Position numbers and translations under genes: made by a program. Shown in pieces: positions 1 to 9,697 of a stretch of 50,298 bases of DNA; the first letter of the stretch is position 1, and each line of letters begins with the position of its first letter. The DNA is taken from positions 1 through 50,298 of the forward strand of contig JAFIFS010000058.1 in assembly GCA_020831895.1 (NCBI GenBank), in the 5' to 3' direction. The DNA comes from Chromatiales bacterium. Lineage in GTDB: Bacteria > Pseudomonadota > Gammaproteobacteria > Steroidobacterales > GCA-2729495. The notes below the pieces were generated by a model. It was not told the origin of the DNA. It worked only from the letters and a program-made list of their open reading frames with translations, and ran no database searches.

Positions 1-37
1 GGGGGGGGGGCGCCCGGGGGGGGCGCGCGCGCCCCCC
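1..37. other. G/C-only low-complexity window edge
   Basis: The first 37 bases contain only G and C, mostly as homopolymer runs, and stop directly at the TAG stop codon of bamB. They resemble neither coding sequence nor a terminator: there is no T tract and no clean hairpin. An assembly or read-end artefact is the simplest reading. In most relatives der (engA) follows bamB here, so the true downstream sequence is probably missing. Confidence 0.6.
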
Positions 38-1201
38 CTACTCCCTGACGCGGTATGCGAAGAGGCGGCCACCCTCGGTCAGCACCAGCAGCAGCCCGCC
101 AGCGACGACGGGCATCTGGGTGATCCGGTCGGAGCCTGCACGCACGCGCGCCTGGAGCTCGCCCGTGGCCGGATCCAGCCAGTGCAGGTAGCCCTGGAAA
201 TCGCCGACGACGACCGAGTCGCCGAAGCGCACGGGGCCCGTGATCGCGCGGTTCAGCAGCACATCCTGGCGCCAGAGCTCACGTGCACCGCGGCGACTGA
301 GCGCGATGACCTCGCTGCGCGCGGAAGCCACGTAGAGGTTGTCCCGGTCCAGGCCGATCCCGGCATAGCTCGCGATGTCGCGCGACCACAGCGGCTGGCC
401 CGACTCGATCGCGAGCGCCGCCACGCGGCCCTGAAAACCAGCTACGAAGACATCGTCTGCGGCCACGCGCGGTGTCGCGCTGATGTCGACCAGGCGCTCG
501 ACCTCGTTGCGCCCGGTCGGCGGCGTCAGCAAGGTGTCCCAGGCCGGGGTGCCATCAGACAGCGCGTAGGCAGCGACACGCCCGTTGTCGAAACCGCCGA
601 TGACGAAGTTGCCGGAGACCACCGGCGCCCCCGTGCCGCGGACGGACAGGCGCGGCACGGACTGCTGGACGAACCATCGCTGGCGGCCATCACCGCGGTC
701 CAGGGCCGTCAGCTTCCCGTCGACGGTGCGGACGATGACCAGCCGGTCGGTCTGCACAGGCGGGGCCAGGACCTCCCCGGTCAGCTTGGACTGCCAGCGG
801 ATTTCGCCCGTGGCGGCATCCAGAGCGATGACGTCGCCATTGCTGCTGCCGAGCACCAGCAGTCCGTCGTGCAGCGACGGACCGCCGGACAGCGGCAGCC
901 GGGTGCGCTCGCTCCACAGCCGCCGGCCGCGCTCGAGGTCGAACGCGCTGATGCGGCCGTCATGCGCAGCAGCAAACACGGTAGTCTCGTCGGCGGCCGG
1001 AACCAGGCCGAGCCGAAGCTGCTCGGCGCCGCGGCCGACATTGGTCGACCATGCCCGCTGCACCTGGATCGTCTGGTCGAACCGGGTCAGGTCCGCCGGG
1101 GGGTTGAGGGGCTCCTCGCGGCTGAAGATGCCGCAACCGGCCAGCAGCGCGAGACTGCCGACCAGCAGGGGCAGGCGCAACAGGGCGGATGAGGCCCTCA
1201 C
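38..1201 (-). CDS. bamB: Outer-membrane assembly lipoprotein BamB
   Basis: BamB is the beta-propeller lipoprotein of the BAM complex, which inserts beta-barrel proteins into the outer membrane. The 387 residues start with a lipoprotein signal ending in the lipobox LLAGC, with Cys23 as the lipidated residue. The rest is PQQ-like propeller repeats; segments such as ALDAATGEIRW and ALDRGDGRQRW recur about every 40 residues. The length matches the family (about 390). The start is GTG and overlaps the yfgM stop as GTGA, so translation is probably coupled. It is the last gene of the minus-strand run rlmN-pilW-hisS-yfgM-bamB, an order common in gammaproteobacteria. Confidence 0.95.
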   Translation of the reverse strand: MRASSALLRLPLLVGSLALLAGCGIFSREEPLNPPADLTRFDQTIQVQRAWSTNVGRGAEQLRLGLVPAADETTVFAAAHDGRISAFDLERGRRLWSERTRLPLSGGPSLHDGLLVLGSSNGDVIALDAATGEIRWQSKLTGEVLAPPVQTDRLVIVRTVDGKLTALDRGDGRQRWFVQQSVPRLSVRGTGAPVVSGNFVIGGFDNGRVAAYALSDGTPAWDTLLTPPTGRNEVERLVDISATPRVAADDVFVAGFQGRVAALAIESGQPLWSRDIASYAGIGLDRDNLYVASARSEVIALSRRGARELWRQDVLLNRAITGPVRFGDSVVVGDFQGYLHWLDPATGELQARVRAGSDRITQMPVVAGGLLLVLTEGGRLFAYRVRE

Positions 1202-1899
1202 AGAGGCGCCTGGAGCTGGAGCCCGCCAGCCGGAGGCAGCGGCTCGGTCCCGACCCGCTCATCCGGCGAAGCCACCCTGAGCTGGTCGAGCTTGGCCTGC
1301 ACGAAATTGCGGTCGAGCAGGCCGTCCTGGTCGGCCCCGAGGGCGAGTTCGTACTCGCGCCGGGCCGCTGCGGCATCGCCGCGCAGCACCTGGGCATCAC
1401 CGCGCACCTGGTGGAAACGGGCCGCAAAAACCCCCGGATCGCTGACCGACAGCACCTCCAGCGCACGGTCGGCCTCCTCCTGGAACAGCAGCAGGCGCGC
1501 CAGGCGCAGCCGGGCGATCAGGCGCAACTCGGGCGGACCCCGGCCGTCGACGACGGCCTGCAGGTAGGGCACCGACTGCTCGGGCATGTTGCGCTCCAGG
1601 TGCAGGCGGGCGGCCAGCAGCCGGGCCTGGTCGACATATGGCGAGCTACGGTGGTCACGCTGCAGCAGCTCGACCAGCTGCTCCGCCTCGCCGACCCTCA
1701 ACGCGCGCACATGCCCGACCATCTCCTCGAACAGCAGCGAGGCCTGCTCGGCGCTCGACTTCTGCTGCGACTGCCACTGGTTCCAGCCGAACAGCCCGCC
1801 AATGCCCAGCACCAGGCCCCCGATGAGGAACAGCGCGTTTTCACGGAACCAGCGCTTGACTGCTTCGGCCTGTTCGTCTTCGCTCAGGTAGTCGCTCAC
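1198..1899 (-). CDS. yfgM: YfgM-like TPR protein, Sec/BAM-associated ancillary factor
   Basis: This is a 233-residue single-pass membrane protein of the YfgM family, which binds the SecYEG translocon and periplasmic chaperones. The N-terminus SDYLSEDEQAEAVKRWF is cytoplasmic. It is followed by one membrane helix (LFLIGGLVLGIGGLFGW) and a periplasmic tetratricopeptide-like region. An open frame extends upstream, but I chose the GTG at 1899 because GAGGTG lies 6-7 bases before it and the family begins with this residue pattern. The ribosome site lies inside the end of hisS. The stop overlaps bamB by four bases, and the hisS-yfgM-bamB order is the usual one. Confidence 0.9.
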   Translation of the reverse strand: MSDYLSEDEQAEAVKRWFRENALFLIGGLVLGIGGLFGWNQWQSQQKSSAEQASLLFEEMVGHVRALRVGEAEQLVELLQRDHRSSPYVDQARLLAARLHLERNMPEQSVPYLQAVVDGRGPPELRLIARLRLARLLLFQEEADRALEVLSVSDPGVFAARFHQVRGDAQVLRGDAAAARREYELALGADQDGLLDRNFVQAKLDQLRVASPDERVGTEPLPPAGGLQLQAPL

Positions 1900-1903
1900 T
1901 CGT

Positions 1904-3181
1904 TCACCTCGCTTCTTCGAGCAAGGCCGCGACATGCGCGGCCACGGCCTCACGCGGCAGGCTCTGCTGCTCGCGATCGAGGCGAAGGGGCTTGACGACG
2001 GCTTGGCCACTGGCCAGCTCGTCCTCGCCCAGGATCACCGCCACGGCAGCGCCGCTGCGGTCCGCACGACGCATCTGTGCCTTGAGTCCACCGCCGCCGC
2101 AGTGCGCCTCGACGCGCAGCGGCCGCGGGCCGTCGCGCAGCGCTTCCGCCAGCAGCAGCGCCGAGGGCCAGGCGGCATCGCCGATCGCCACTACGTAGAC
2201 CTGCGGCGCGACATCGGCCGGCTGGCCACCCCCCAGCCCGTACAGCTCGACCAGCCGCTCCATGCCCAGCGCCCAGCCCACGGCAGGGGTCTGCGGCGCG
2301 CCCAGCTGGCCGACCAGCCCATCATACCTCCCCCCGGAGCAGACTGCGCCCTGGGTGCCTAGGCGGTCCGTCACCCACTCGAACACGGTCCGGCTGTAGT
2401 AGTCGAGCCCGCGCACCAGCCGGCTGTTGAGCCGGTAGGCCACGCCTGCCTCGTCTAGCAGGGCACAGAGTGCTGCGAAGTGCGCGGCAGACTCCGGATC
2501 CAGCCAGCTGCGGATCTCCGGCGCCCCGGCAACGATCTCCTGCATCTGCGGATTCTTGCTGTCGAGGATGCGCATCGGGTTGCGGTCCAGACGCCGGCGG
2601 CTGTCCTCGTCCAGACTGGCCTCGTGACGGCTGAAGTACTCCCTGAGGGCCGCCATATAGCCGGCGCGCGCCTGCGGCGTACCCAGCGAGTTGAGCTGCA
2701 GCTCCAAGTCTTCGATGCCAAGCCTGCGCCAGAGCCGCACCGTCATCAGGATCAGCTCGGCATCGATGTCGGGGCCCGGATAACCCAGTGCCTCGACACT
2801 CACCTGGTGGAACTGGCGGTAGCGGCCCTTCTGCGGCTTCTCGTAGCGGAACATCGGGCCGGAGGTCCAGAGGCGGTGACGCTGGTTGTGCAGTAGCCCG
2901 TTGGTGATCGCCGCACGCACGACACCGGCCGTGGCCTCGGGACGCAGCGTCAGGCTCACCCCGTTGCGGTCGTCGAAGGTATACATCTCCTTCTCGACGA
3001 TATCCGTGACTTCGCCGATCGACCGCCTGAAAAGCTCGGTGCGCTCGACGATCGGGATCCGGATCTCCTGGTAGCCATAGTGCTCCAGCAGCCCGCGGAT
3101 CACCTGCTCGACCCGCGCCCAGAGCGCGCTCTGCGGGTGCAGGATGTCGGCCATCCCGCGGATCGCCTGCACATCGCTCAT
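1904..3181 (-). CDS. hisS: Histidine-tRNA ligase
   Basis: HisS charges tRNA-His with histidine in the cytoplasm. It is a 425-residue class II synthetase of the usual length. Motif 2 is visible as GPMFRYEKPQKGRYRQFHQ. The histidine-specific motif LVRGLDYYSRTVFEW and the glycine-rich motif 3 region GGRYDGLVGQLG follow. The C-terminal 100 residues form the anticodon-binding domain. The start ATG overlaps the end of pilW by four bases. In many gammaproteobacteria rodZ and ispG separate pilW from hisS; both are absent here, so hisS follows pilW directly. Confidence 0.97.
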   Translation of the reverse strand: MSDVQAIRGMADILHPQSALWARVEQVIRGLLEHYGYQEIRIPIVERTELFRRSIGEVTDIVEKEMYTFDDRNGVSLTLRPEATAGVVRAAITNGLLHNQRHRLWTSGPMFRYEKPQKGRYRQFHQVSVEALGYPGPDIDAELILMTVRLWRRLGIEDLELQLNSLGTPQARAGYMAALREYFSRHEASLDEDSRRRLDRNPMRILDSKNPQMQEIVAGAPEIRSWLDPESAAHFAALCALLDEAGVAYRLNSRLVRGLDYYSRTVFEWVTDRLGTQGAVCSGGRYDGLVGQLGAPQTPAVGWALGMERLVELYGLGGGQPADVAPQVYVVAIGDAAWPSALLLAEALRDGPRPLRVEAHCGGGGLKAQMRRADRSGAAVAVILGEDELASGQAVVKPLRLDREQQSLPREAVAAHVAALLEEAR

Positions 3182-3933
3182 CGCAGGTCGGCCGGCAGCA
3201 GCCCCGCCTCCTGGGAGCGCGGAAACTCGCTGCGCAGGCGCCGGGCATAGCCCAGCGCCGCATCGGCATCGCCGAGTGCGCGCTCAACCTGCCAGCCGAG
3301 CAGCAGCACGGCTGCGCTCGACTGCCCCGATGCCAAGTAGCGCTCGATGAATGCACGCGCGCGCAGCGGTTCACCGGAGCTCCAGGCCAGGTCGGCCAGC
3401 TGGAAGAGCGCGTCGACCCACTGCGGATCGTGGTTGAGGGCGGTGCGGAAGTAGGTCTCGGCGCGGCCGGGGTCGATGCGTCTTGCACAGGTGCCGGCAT
3501 TAGCATTCAGCATCGCCTTGTTGGAAACCTTGACCGACAGCGGCACCGCGATCGCCCGATCGAAGTAGCGCAGCGCCTCCTCGGGCTGCTGGCGCGTCGA
3601 GCAGAGGAATACCGCCAGCGCGTTCAGGATGTCGGGATCGCGCGGCCCCAGCGAGGCGGCGCGGCGGTACAGCCGCTCGGCCCCGTCAGGGTCCTCGAGG
3701 CGCTCGAACACCAGCCCGAGCGCCGCAGGCGCCATGGCCAGGCCGGGATCCTGCTGCATCGCGCGCTCCAGCCGCTCCTGGGCGGCCACCAGATTGTTCT
3801 GGCGCAGGTAGCCGATGCCGAGCTGCAGGTTGATCTCGGCGGCCTCGCGCTGCATGTCCCGCGTCTGGGTACCGCCGCCGGCGCAGGCCGACAGCAGCAA
3901 CGCCGCGACCAGCAGGCCCGTCAGGCGTCGCAT
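3178..3933 (-). CDS. pilW: Type IV pilus biogenesis/stability TPR lipoprotein PilW (PilF)
   Basis: This outer-membrane lipoprotein is the pilotin that helps the PilQ secretin assemble in type IV pilus systems. The 251 residues begin with a lipoprotein signal whose lipobox is LLSAC (Cys17). At least four tetratricopeptide repeats follow; for example GIGYLRQNNLVAAQERLERA is a clear TPR. The length matches PilF/PilW (about 250). The start lies 13 bases inside the end of rlmN, and the stop overlaps hisS. This gene is in the conserved rlmN-pilW position. No other pilus gene is in the window. Confidence 0.92.
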   Translation of the reverse strand: MRRLTGLLVAALLLSACAGGGTQTRDMQREAAEINLQLGIGYLRQNNLVAAQERLERAMQQDPGLAMAPAALGLVFERLEDPDGAERLYRRAASLGPRDPDILNALAVFLCSTRQQPEEALRYFDRAIAVPLSVKVSNKAMLNANAGTCARRIDPGRAETYFRTALNHDPQWVDALFQLADLAWSSGEPLRARAFIERYLASGQSSAAVLLLGWQVERALGDADAALGYARRLRSEFPRSQEAGLLPADLR

Positions 3934-5024
3934 CGCGGCTGCCCCGGCTTCTGGCCCAGCGGGACGAGCACCCGGTTCTCGACCTGCCCTGCGAGCTGTC
4001 CGCAGGCTGCGGCGATGTCGTCCCCGCGCGTGCGCCGCGTGATCGCGCGCAGCCCGGCGCCAAGCAGCCGGCGGCGGAACGCATCGACGACCTCCGGCGA
4101 GGACCGCTGGAAACGCGTGCCCGGAAACGGGTTGAACGGGATCAGGTTGACCTTGGCCGGGCGGCCGCCGAGCAGTCCCACCAGCGCATCGGCGTGCCCC
4201 GGGCTGTCGTTGACGCCGGCCAGCAGCACGTACTCGAAGGTCACGGTCCAGGTATTCGTCAGTTCGACATACTCCCAGCAGGCATCGAGCAGCTCGGCAA
4301 TCGGGTAGCGGCGGTTGATCGGCACCAGCCGGTCACGCAGCGTGTCATCGGGCGCATGCAGCGAAACGGCCAGGGCGACATTGGTCTCGCGCGCGAGGCG
4401 GCGCAGCTGCGGGACGATCCCGGAGGTGCTGACCGTGACACGCCGGCGCGACAAGCCGAAGCCGAAGTCGTCCAGCAGCACGCGACAGGCCTGCACGACC
4501 GGGCGGAAGTTGGCCAGCGGCTCACCCATGCCCATGAACACGATGTTGGTCACTGGCGAACGCCCCTCCGCATCGAGCCCGAGCTCACGCCGGGCCACCA
4601 GCACCTGGCCGATGATCTCGGCCACGCCGAGGTTGCGGTTGAAGCCCTGCTGGCCGGTCGCGCAGAACGCGCAGTCCAGCGCGCACCCGACCTGCGAGGA
4701 CACGCACAGCGTCCCGCGCGCCACCTCCGGGATGAACACGGTCTCGATCAGCTGTCCGCCGCCGGCCGCGAGGCGCCACTTGCGCGTGCCATCAGCCGAA
4801 GCCTCGTGCGCATGGATCGTCGGCAGCGAAAAGTCGGCCTGCTCGGCGAGGCGCTCGCGCAGCGCCGTGCTGAGGTCGGTCATCGCCACCGGATCCAGCA
4901 CGTTGCGGCCGTACAGCCAGCGCATCAGCTGCCGCGCCCGGAAAGGCTTTTCGCCCAGCGTGGCGAACAGCTGTTCCAGTTCAGCCTTGGGGAGGCCCAG
5001 GGGCTTCAGCGCGGCTTCTGTCAT
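3921..5024 (-). CDS. rlmN: Dual-specificity rRNA/tRNA C2-adenine methyltransferase RlmN
   Basis: RlmN is a radical-SAM enzyme that methylates C2 of A2503 in 23S rRNA and of A37 in some tRNAs. The 367 residues contain the radical-SAM cluster motif CALDCAFC (Cys114, 118 and 121). Glycine-rich SAM-binding segments follow (IVFMGMGEPLAN), then the C-terminal motif GDDIAAACGQL, whose Cys341 fits the methyl-carrying cysteine. An N-terminal helical region (residues 1-60) is present as in the family. The gene lies six bases after ndk and overlaps pilW, as in Pseudomonas-like operons. Confidence 0.97.
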   Translation of the reverse strand: MTEAALKPLGLPKAELEQLFATLGEKPFRARQLMRWLYGRNVLDPVAMTDLSTALRERLAEQADFSLPTIHAHEASADGTRKWRLAAGGGQLIETVFIPEVARGTLCVSSQVGCALDCAFCATGQQGFNRNLGVAEIIGQVLVARRELGLDAEGRSPVTNIVFMGMGEPLANFRPVVQACRVLLDDFGFGLSRRRVTVSTSGIVPQLRRLARETNVALAVSLHAPDDTLRDRLVPINRRYPIAELLDACWEYVELTNTWTVTFEYVLLAGVNDSPGHADALVGLLGGRPAKVNLIPFNPFPGTRFQRSSPEVVDAFRRRLLGAGLRAITRRTRGDDIAAACGQLAGQVENRVLVPLGQKPGQPRCDA

Positions 5025-5030
5025 GACCCA

Positions 5031-5462
5031 TCAGCGCGTGCGCGGGCAGATCTCGCCCTGGGCGAAGAACCAGGCAATCTCCTGGGCCGCTGTCTCGGGA
5101 GCGTCGGAACCATGGACGACGTTCTCCTCGATACTGGTCGCGAAGTCGGCCCGGATCGTGCCTTTCTCGGCCTTCTTGGGGTCGGTGGCACCCATCAGCG
5201 CGCGGTGCTTCTCGATCGCGCCCTCGCCCTCCAGCACCTGGACCATCACCGGGCCGGTGGTCATGTAGGCACACAGGTCGTTGAAGAAGGGGCGCTCACG
5301 GTGCACTGCGTAGAAGCCCTCGGCCTGGCTGCGTGTCAGGTGCATCATCCGGGCGGCGACGACCTGCAGGCCAGCCTGCTCGAAGCGGCGATAGATCTCG
5401 CCAATCAGGTTCTTCTCGACACCATCAGGCTTGATGATGGACAGCGTGCGTTGAACGGCCAT
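5031..5462 (-). CDS. ndk: Nucleoside diphosphate kinase
   Basis: Ndk transfers the gamma-phosphate of ATP to other nucleoside diphosphates through a phosphohistidine. The protein has 143 residues, the standard length. It begins with the family sequence [18 protein letters not shown] and holds the catalytic His117 in the motif [10 protein letters not shown]. It is followed six bases later by rlmN. It sits 20 bases after the IscU-like gene, where in many gammaproteobacteria it would follow the end of the isc operon. Confidence 0.97.
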   Translation of the reverse strand: MAVQRTLSIIKPDGVEKNLIGEIYRRFEQAGLQVVAARMMHLTRSQAEGFYAVHRERPFFNDLCAYMTTGPVMVQVLEGEGAIEKHRALMGATDPKKAEKGTIRADFATSIEENVVHGSDAPETAAQEIAWFFAQGEICPRTR

Positions 5463-5482
5463 GGGTGCTCCAGGTCAGGGGT

Positions 5483-5877
5483 TCAGGAAGGGTCAAGCCG
5501 ACTAGTATCCCAATCACGGCTGCAGTTCCGCAAGGCATCCGCAAGGACGAGCAGCCGTCCGGCCTTCTCCGCCGGTATGGCCAGCGCGGCCAGGCGGTCG
5601 CCCCAGTCCGGTTCGGCCAGCGCCGCGACGGGCAGGCCCGGCAGCCAGCCCGAGGCCAGGGTTTCGCAGGCCGCAAGCAGGTGCGGGCAGGCCCAGGCAT
5701 GGAAGCCGGCTGCGAGTATCCGGCCGTCGGTCCCCACGCGCAGCTGGAACGCAATCCGGACACCCTGCTCCGTGCCGCCAGCCTCACCGCGAAGCAGCAT
5801 GCTGCTGCCGGGGGGCGGCCCTGGCCGTCGGGCAAGCGCCGCGGCAAAGGCCATTTCCAGCGGCTCCGGGCTGCCCA

Positions 5878-5878
<1 letters not shown>
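5483..5878 (-). CDS. Degenerate IscU/NifU-like protein
   Basis: This 131-residue protein looks like a worn iron-sulfur scaffold of the IscU fold. The segment RIAFQLRV (41-48), the loop FHAWACPHLLAACETLASGWLPG (59-81) and the helix LLVLADAL (109-116) match the order of the IscU core. Only one of the three scaffold cysteines is clearly in place: Cys64, at the position of E. coli Cys63. The Cys37 region reads GEAGGTEQG, with no Cys. The Cys106 region reads GRLLVLADA, also with no Cys. The HscA-binding LPPVK motif is only IPAEK. Extra cysteines occur at 71 and 119. The start overlaps the stop of the TrmJ-IscS gene as TGATG, so the two are translationally coupled. I infer a desulfurase partner or sulfur acceptor rather than a normal scaffold. 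The family assignment is by eye. Confidence 0.6.
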
Positions 5879-7815
<1,937 letters not shown>

Positions 7816-7938
7816 GGTTCAGCCTGCCACCGGGCGGAGCCCGTAATCCGGGGGCGGACATTCTAGGCCAGGAAGGCCCGGCCCGCAGGCCGGCCTGGCT
7901 TCCATTACAATGCCGGCTCCCCGCAGCCGGAACGATCG

Positions 7939-8733
7939 ATGCAGGCCCTGCTCAACACCGCTATCCAGGCCGCCCGCAAGGGTGGCGACCTGGCAATCCG
8001 CGAATTCAGCCGCATCGACCGGCTCGACGTGCGCAGCAAGGCACGCAACGAGTTCGTCACGCAGGTGGACCTGGCAGCCGAACAGCAGATCATCGAGACG
8101 ATCCGCCGCCGCTATCCGGACCACGCCTTTCTCGGCGAGGAAAGCGGGCTGAGTGGCCAGGGCGACCATGTCTGGATCATCGACCCGCTCGATGGCACGA
8201 CGAACTTCATCCATGGCTTCCCGGTCTTCTCCGTCTCGATCGCGCTCAAGGTGCGCGGCACGCTGGAGGCCGGCGTGATCTACGATCCCTGCCGGCAGGA
8301 GCTGTTCACCGGAATCCGCGGCTCCGGCGCGCAGCTCGACGGGCGGCGCATCCGCGTGAGCCGGCAGGTATCGGTAGAGGGAGCGCTGATCGGCACCGGG
8401 TTTCCCTACCGGAGCAACCTGCGCTGGGGGAAGCCCTACCTGGCGATGCTGGGCAGCGTGATGCAGGAGGCGGCCGGAATCCGCCGCCCCGGTTCCGCCG
8501 CCCTCGACCTCGCCTACGTTGCAGCCGGCCGGCTGGATGGCTTCTGGGAGTTCGGGCTCTCCACCTGGGACATCGCCGCAGGCGCACTGATGATCCAGGA
8601 GGCGGGCGGCCTCGTCAGTGACCTGGTGCCCGGCGACCCGTGGCTCGACTCCGGAAACCTCGTTGCCGGCACACCGAAGGTGCACGATGCCCTGCTTAAG
8701 ATGCTCCGCCCGCACCTGCCGGAGCCGGCCTGA
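7939..8733 (+). CDS. suhB: Inositol-1-monophosphatase family protein SuhB
   Basis: SuhB is a Mg-dependent inositol monophosphatase that also acts in ribosome assembly and antitermination with NusA. The 264 residues contain the metal ligands in GEES (66-69), the signature WIIDPLDGT (79-87) and the C-terminal motif STWDIAAGALMIQEAGG. The length matches the family. It is transcribed away from the trmJ-iscS fusion, which is the usual suhB-trmJ divergent arrangement. Its stop faces the end of secF with 14 bases between. TACAAT at 7906-7911 could be its -10 box, but I see no good -35. Confidence 0.95.
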   Translation: MQALLNTAIQAARKGGDLAIREFSRIDRLDVRSKARNEFVTQVDLAAEQQIIETIRRRYPDHAFLGEESGLSGQGDHVWIIDPLDGTTNFIHGFPVFSVSIALKVRGTLEAGVIYDPCRQELFTGIRGSGAQLDGRRIRVSRQVSVEGALIGTGFPYRSNLRWGKPYLAMLGSVMQEAAGIRRPGSAALDLAYVAAGRLDGFWEFGLSTWDIAAGALMIQEAGGLVSDLVPGDPWLDSGNLVAGTPKVHDALLKMLRPHLPEPA

Positions 8734-8747
8734 GATCCGCCCCTGCG

Positions 8748-9689
8748 TCAGGGGGTCGCCTTCAGCTCTTCGTCTTCCTCGTCCTGCTTCGGCGGCTGCA
8801 GGTCCAGCGGGTTGATGCCCAGCGCCAGCGTGACTGCACTGGCCACGTAGATCGACGAGTAGGTGCCGACGATGACGCCCAGCGTCAGCGCCATGGAGAA
8901 GCCCCACAGGGTCTCGCCGCCAAGGAACAGCAGCGCCAGCAGCACCAGCAGCGTAGCGAAGCTGGTCATCACGGTGCGACTCAGCATGTCGTTGACCGAG
9001 CGGTTTACGATCTCCTCGGGGGTGCCACGGCGGATCTTCCGGAAGTTCTCGCGCACCCGGTCGAACACGACGATCGTGTCGTTCAGCGAGTAGCCGATCA
9101 CCGCCAGGATCGCCGCCAGGATCGCCAGGTCGAAGGTCCAGCCAAACAGCGCGAAGATGCCGACGACCAGGATCACGTCGTGCGCCAGCGCTGCGACGGC
9201 CCCGACAGAAAACTTCCACTGGAAGCGGAAGATGATGTAGGCCATGATCATCAGCAGCGTGAACAGCATCGCGAGCGCGCCCTGCTCGGCCAGCTCACTG
9301 CCCACCTGCGGCCCGACGAACTCAATCCGGCGCAGCGCCACACCGGGCTCGGCCGCACGCAGCACGTCCAGCAGCTGCTGGCCCAGCGCGCCGCTGTCGA
9401 CGCCCTCGCGCGGCATGATCCGGATCAGCACGTCGCGCGCGGTGCCGAAATTCTGCACTACCGCATCGCCATAGCCGCCCTCGGCCAGCTGGGCACGGAT
9501 CTGGACCAGGTCAGCCGCCTGCGGGTAGCCGACCTCCAGCAGCACGCCGCCGGTGAAGTCGATACCCCAGTTGAGGCCCCGTATCGCGAGCGCGGCGATC
9601 GCGACCAGCAGCAGGATGCCGGAGACCACCGCCGTGCGGCGGCGGTGCATCATGAAGTCGATGTTGGTCTGCTTGCGGAAGAATTCCAT
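8748..9689 (-). CDS. secF: Protein translocase subunit SecF
   Basis: SecF with SecD and YajC forms the accessory complex that uses the proton-motive force to aid Sec export. The 313 residues have an N-terminal membrane helix and the conserved periplasmic entry motif GIDFTGGVLLEV. Five further helices include the core AVIGYSLNDTIVVFDRVREN. The C-terminus is a charged, acidic tail (QDEEDEELK). The length is typical. The gene begins 8 bases after secD. Confidence 0.97.
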   Translation of the reverse strand: MEFFRKQTNIDFMMHRRRTAVVSGILLLVAIAALAIRGLNWGIDFTGGVLLEVGYPQAADLVQIRAQLAEGGYGDAVVQNFGTARDVLIRIMPREGVDSGALGQQLLDVLRAAEPGVALRRIEFVGPQVGSELAEQGALAMLFTLLMIMAYIIFRFQWKFSVGAVAALAHDVILVVGIFALFGWTFDLAILAAILAVIGYSLNDTIVVFDRVRENFRKIRRGTPEEIVNRSVNDMLSRTVMTSFATLLVLLALLFLGGETLWGFSMALTLGVIVGTYSSIYVASAVTLALGINPLDLQPPKQDEEDEELKATP

Positions 9690-9697
9690 GCGTCACC

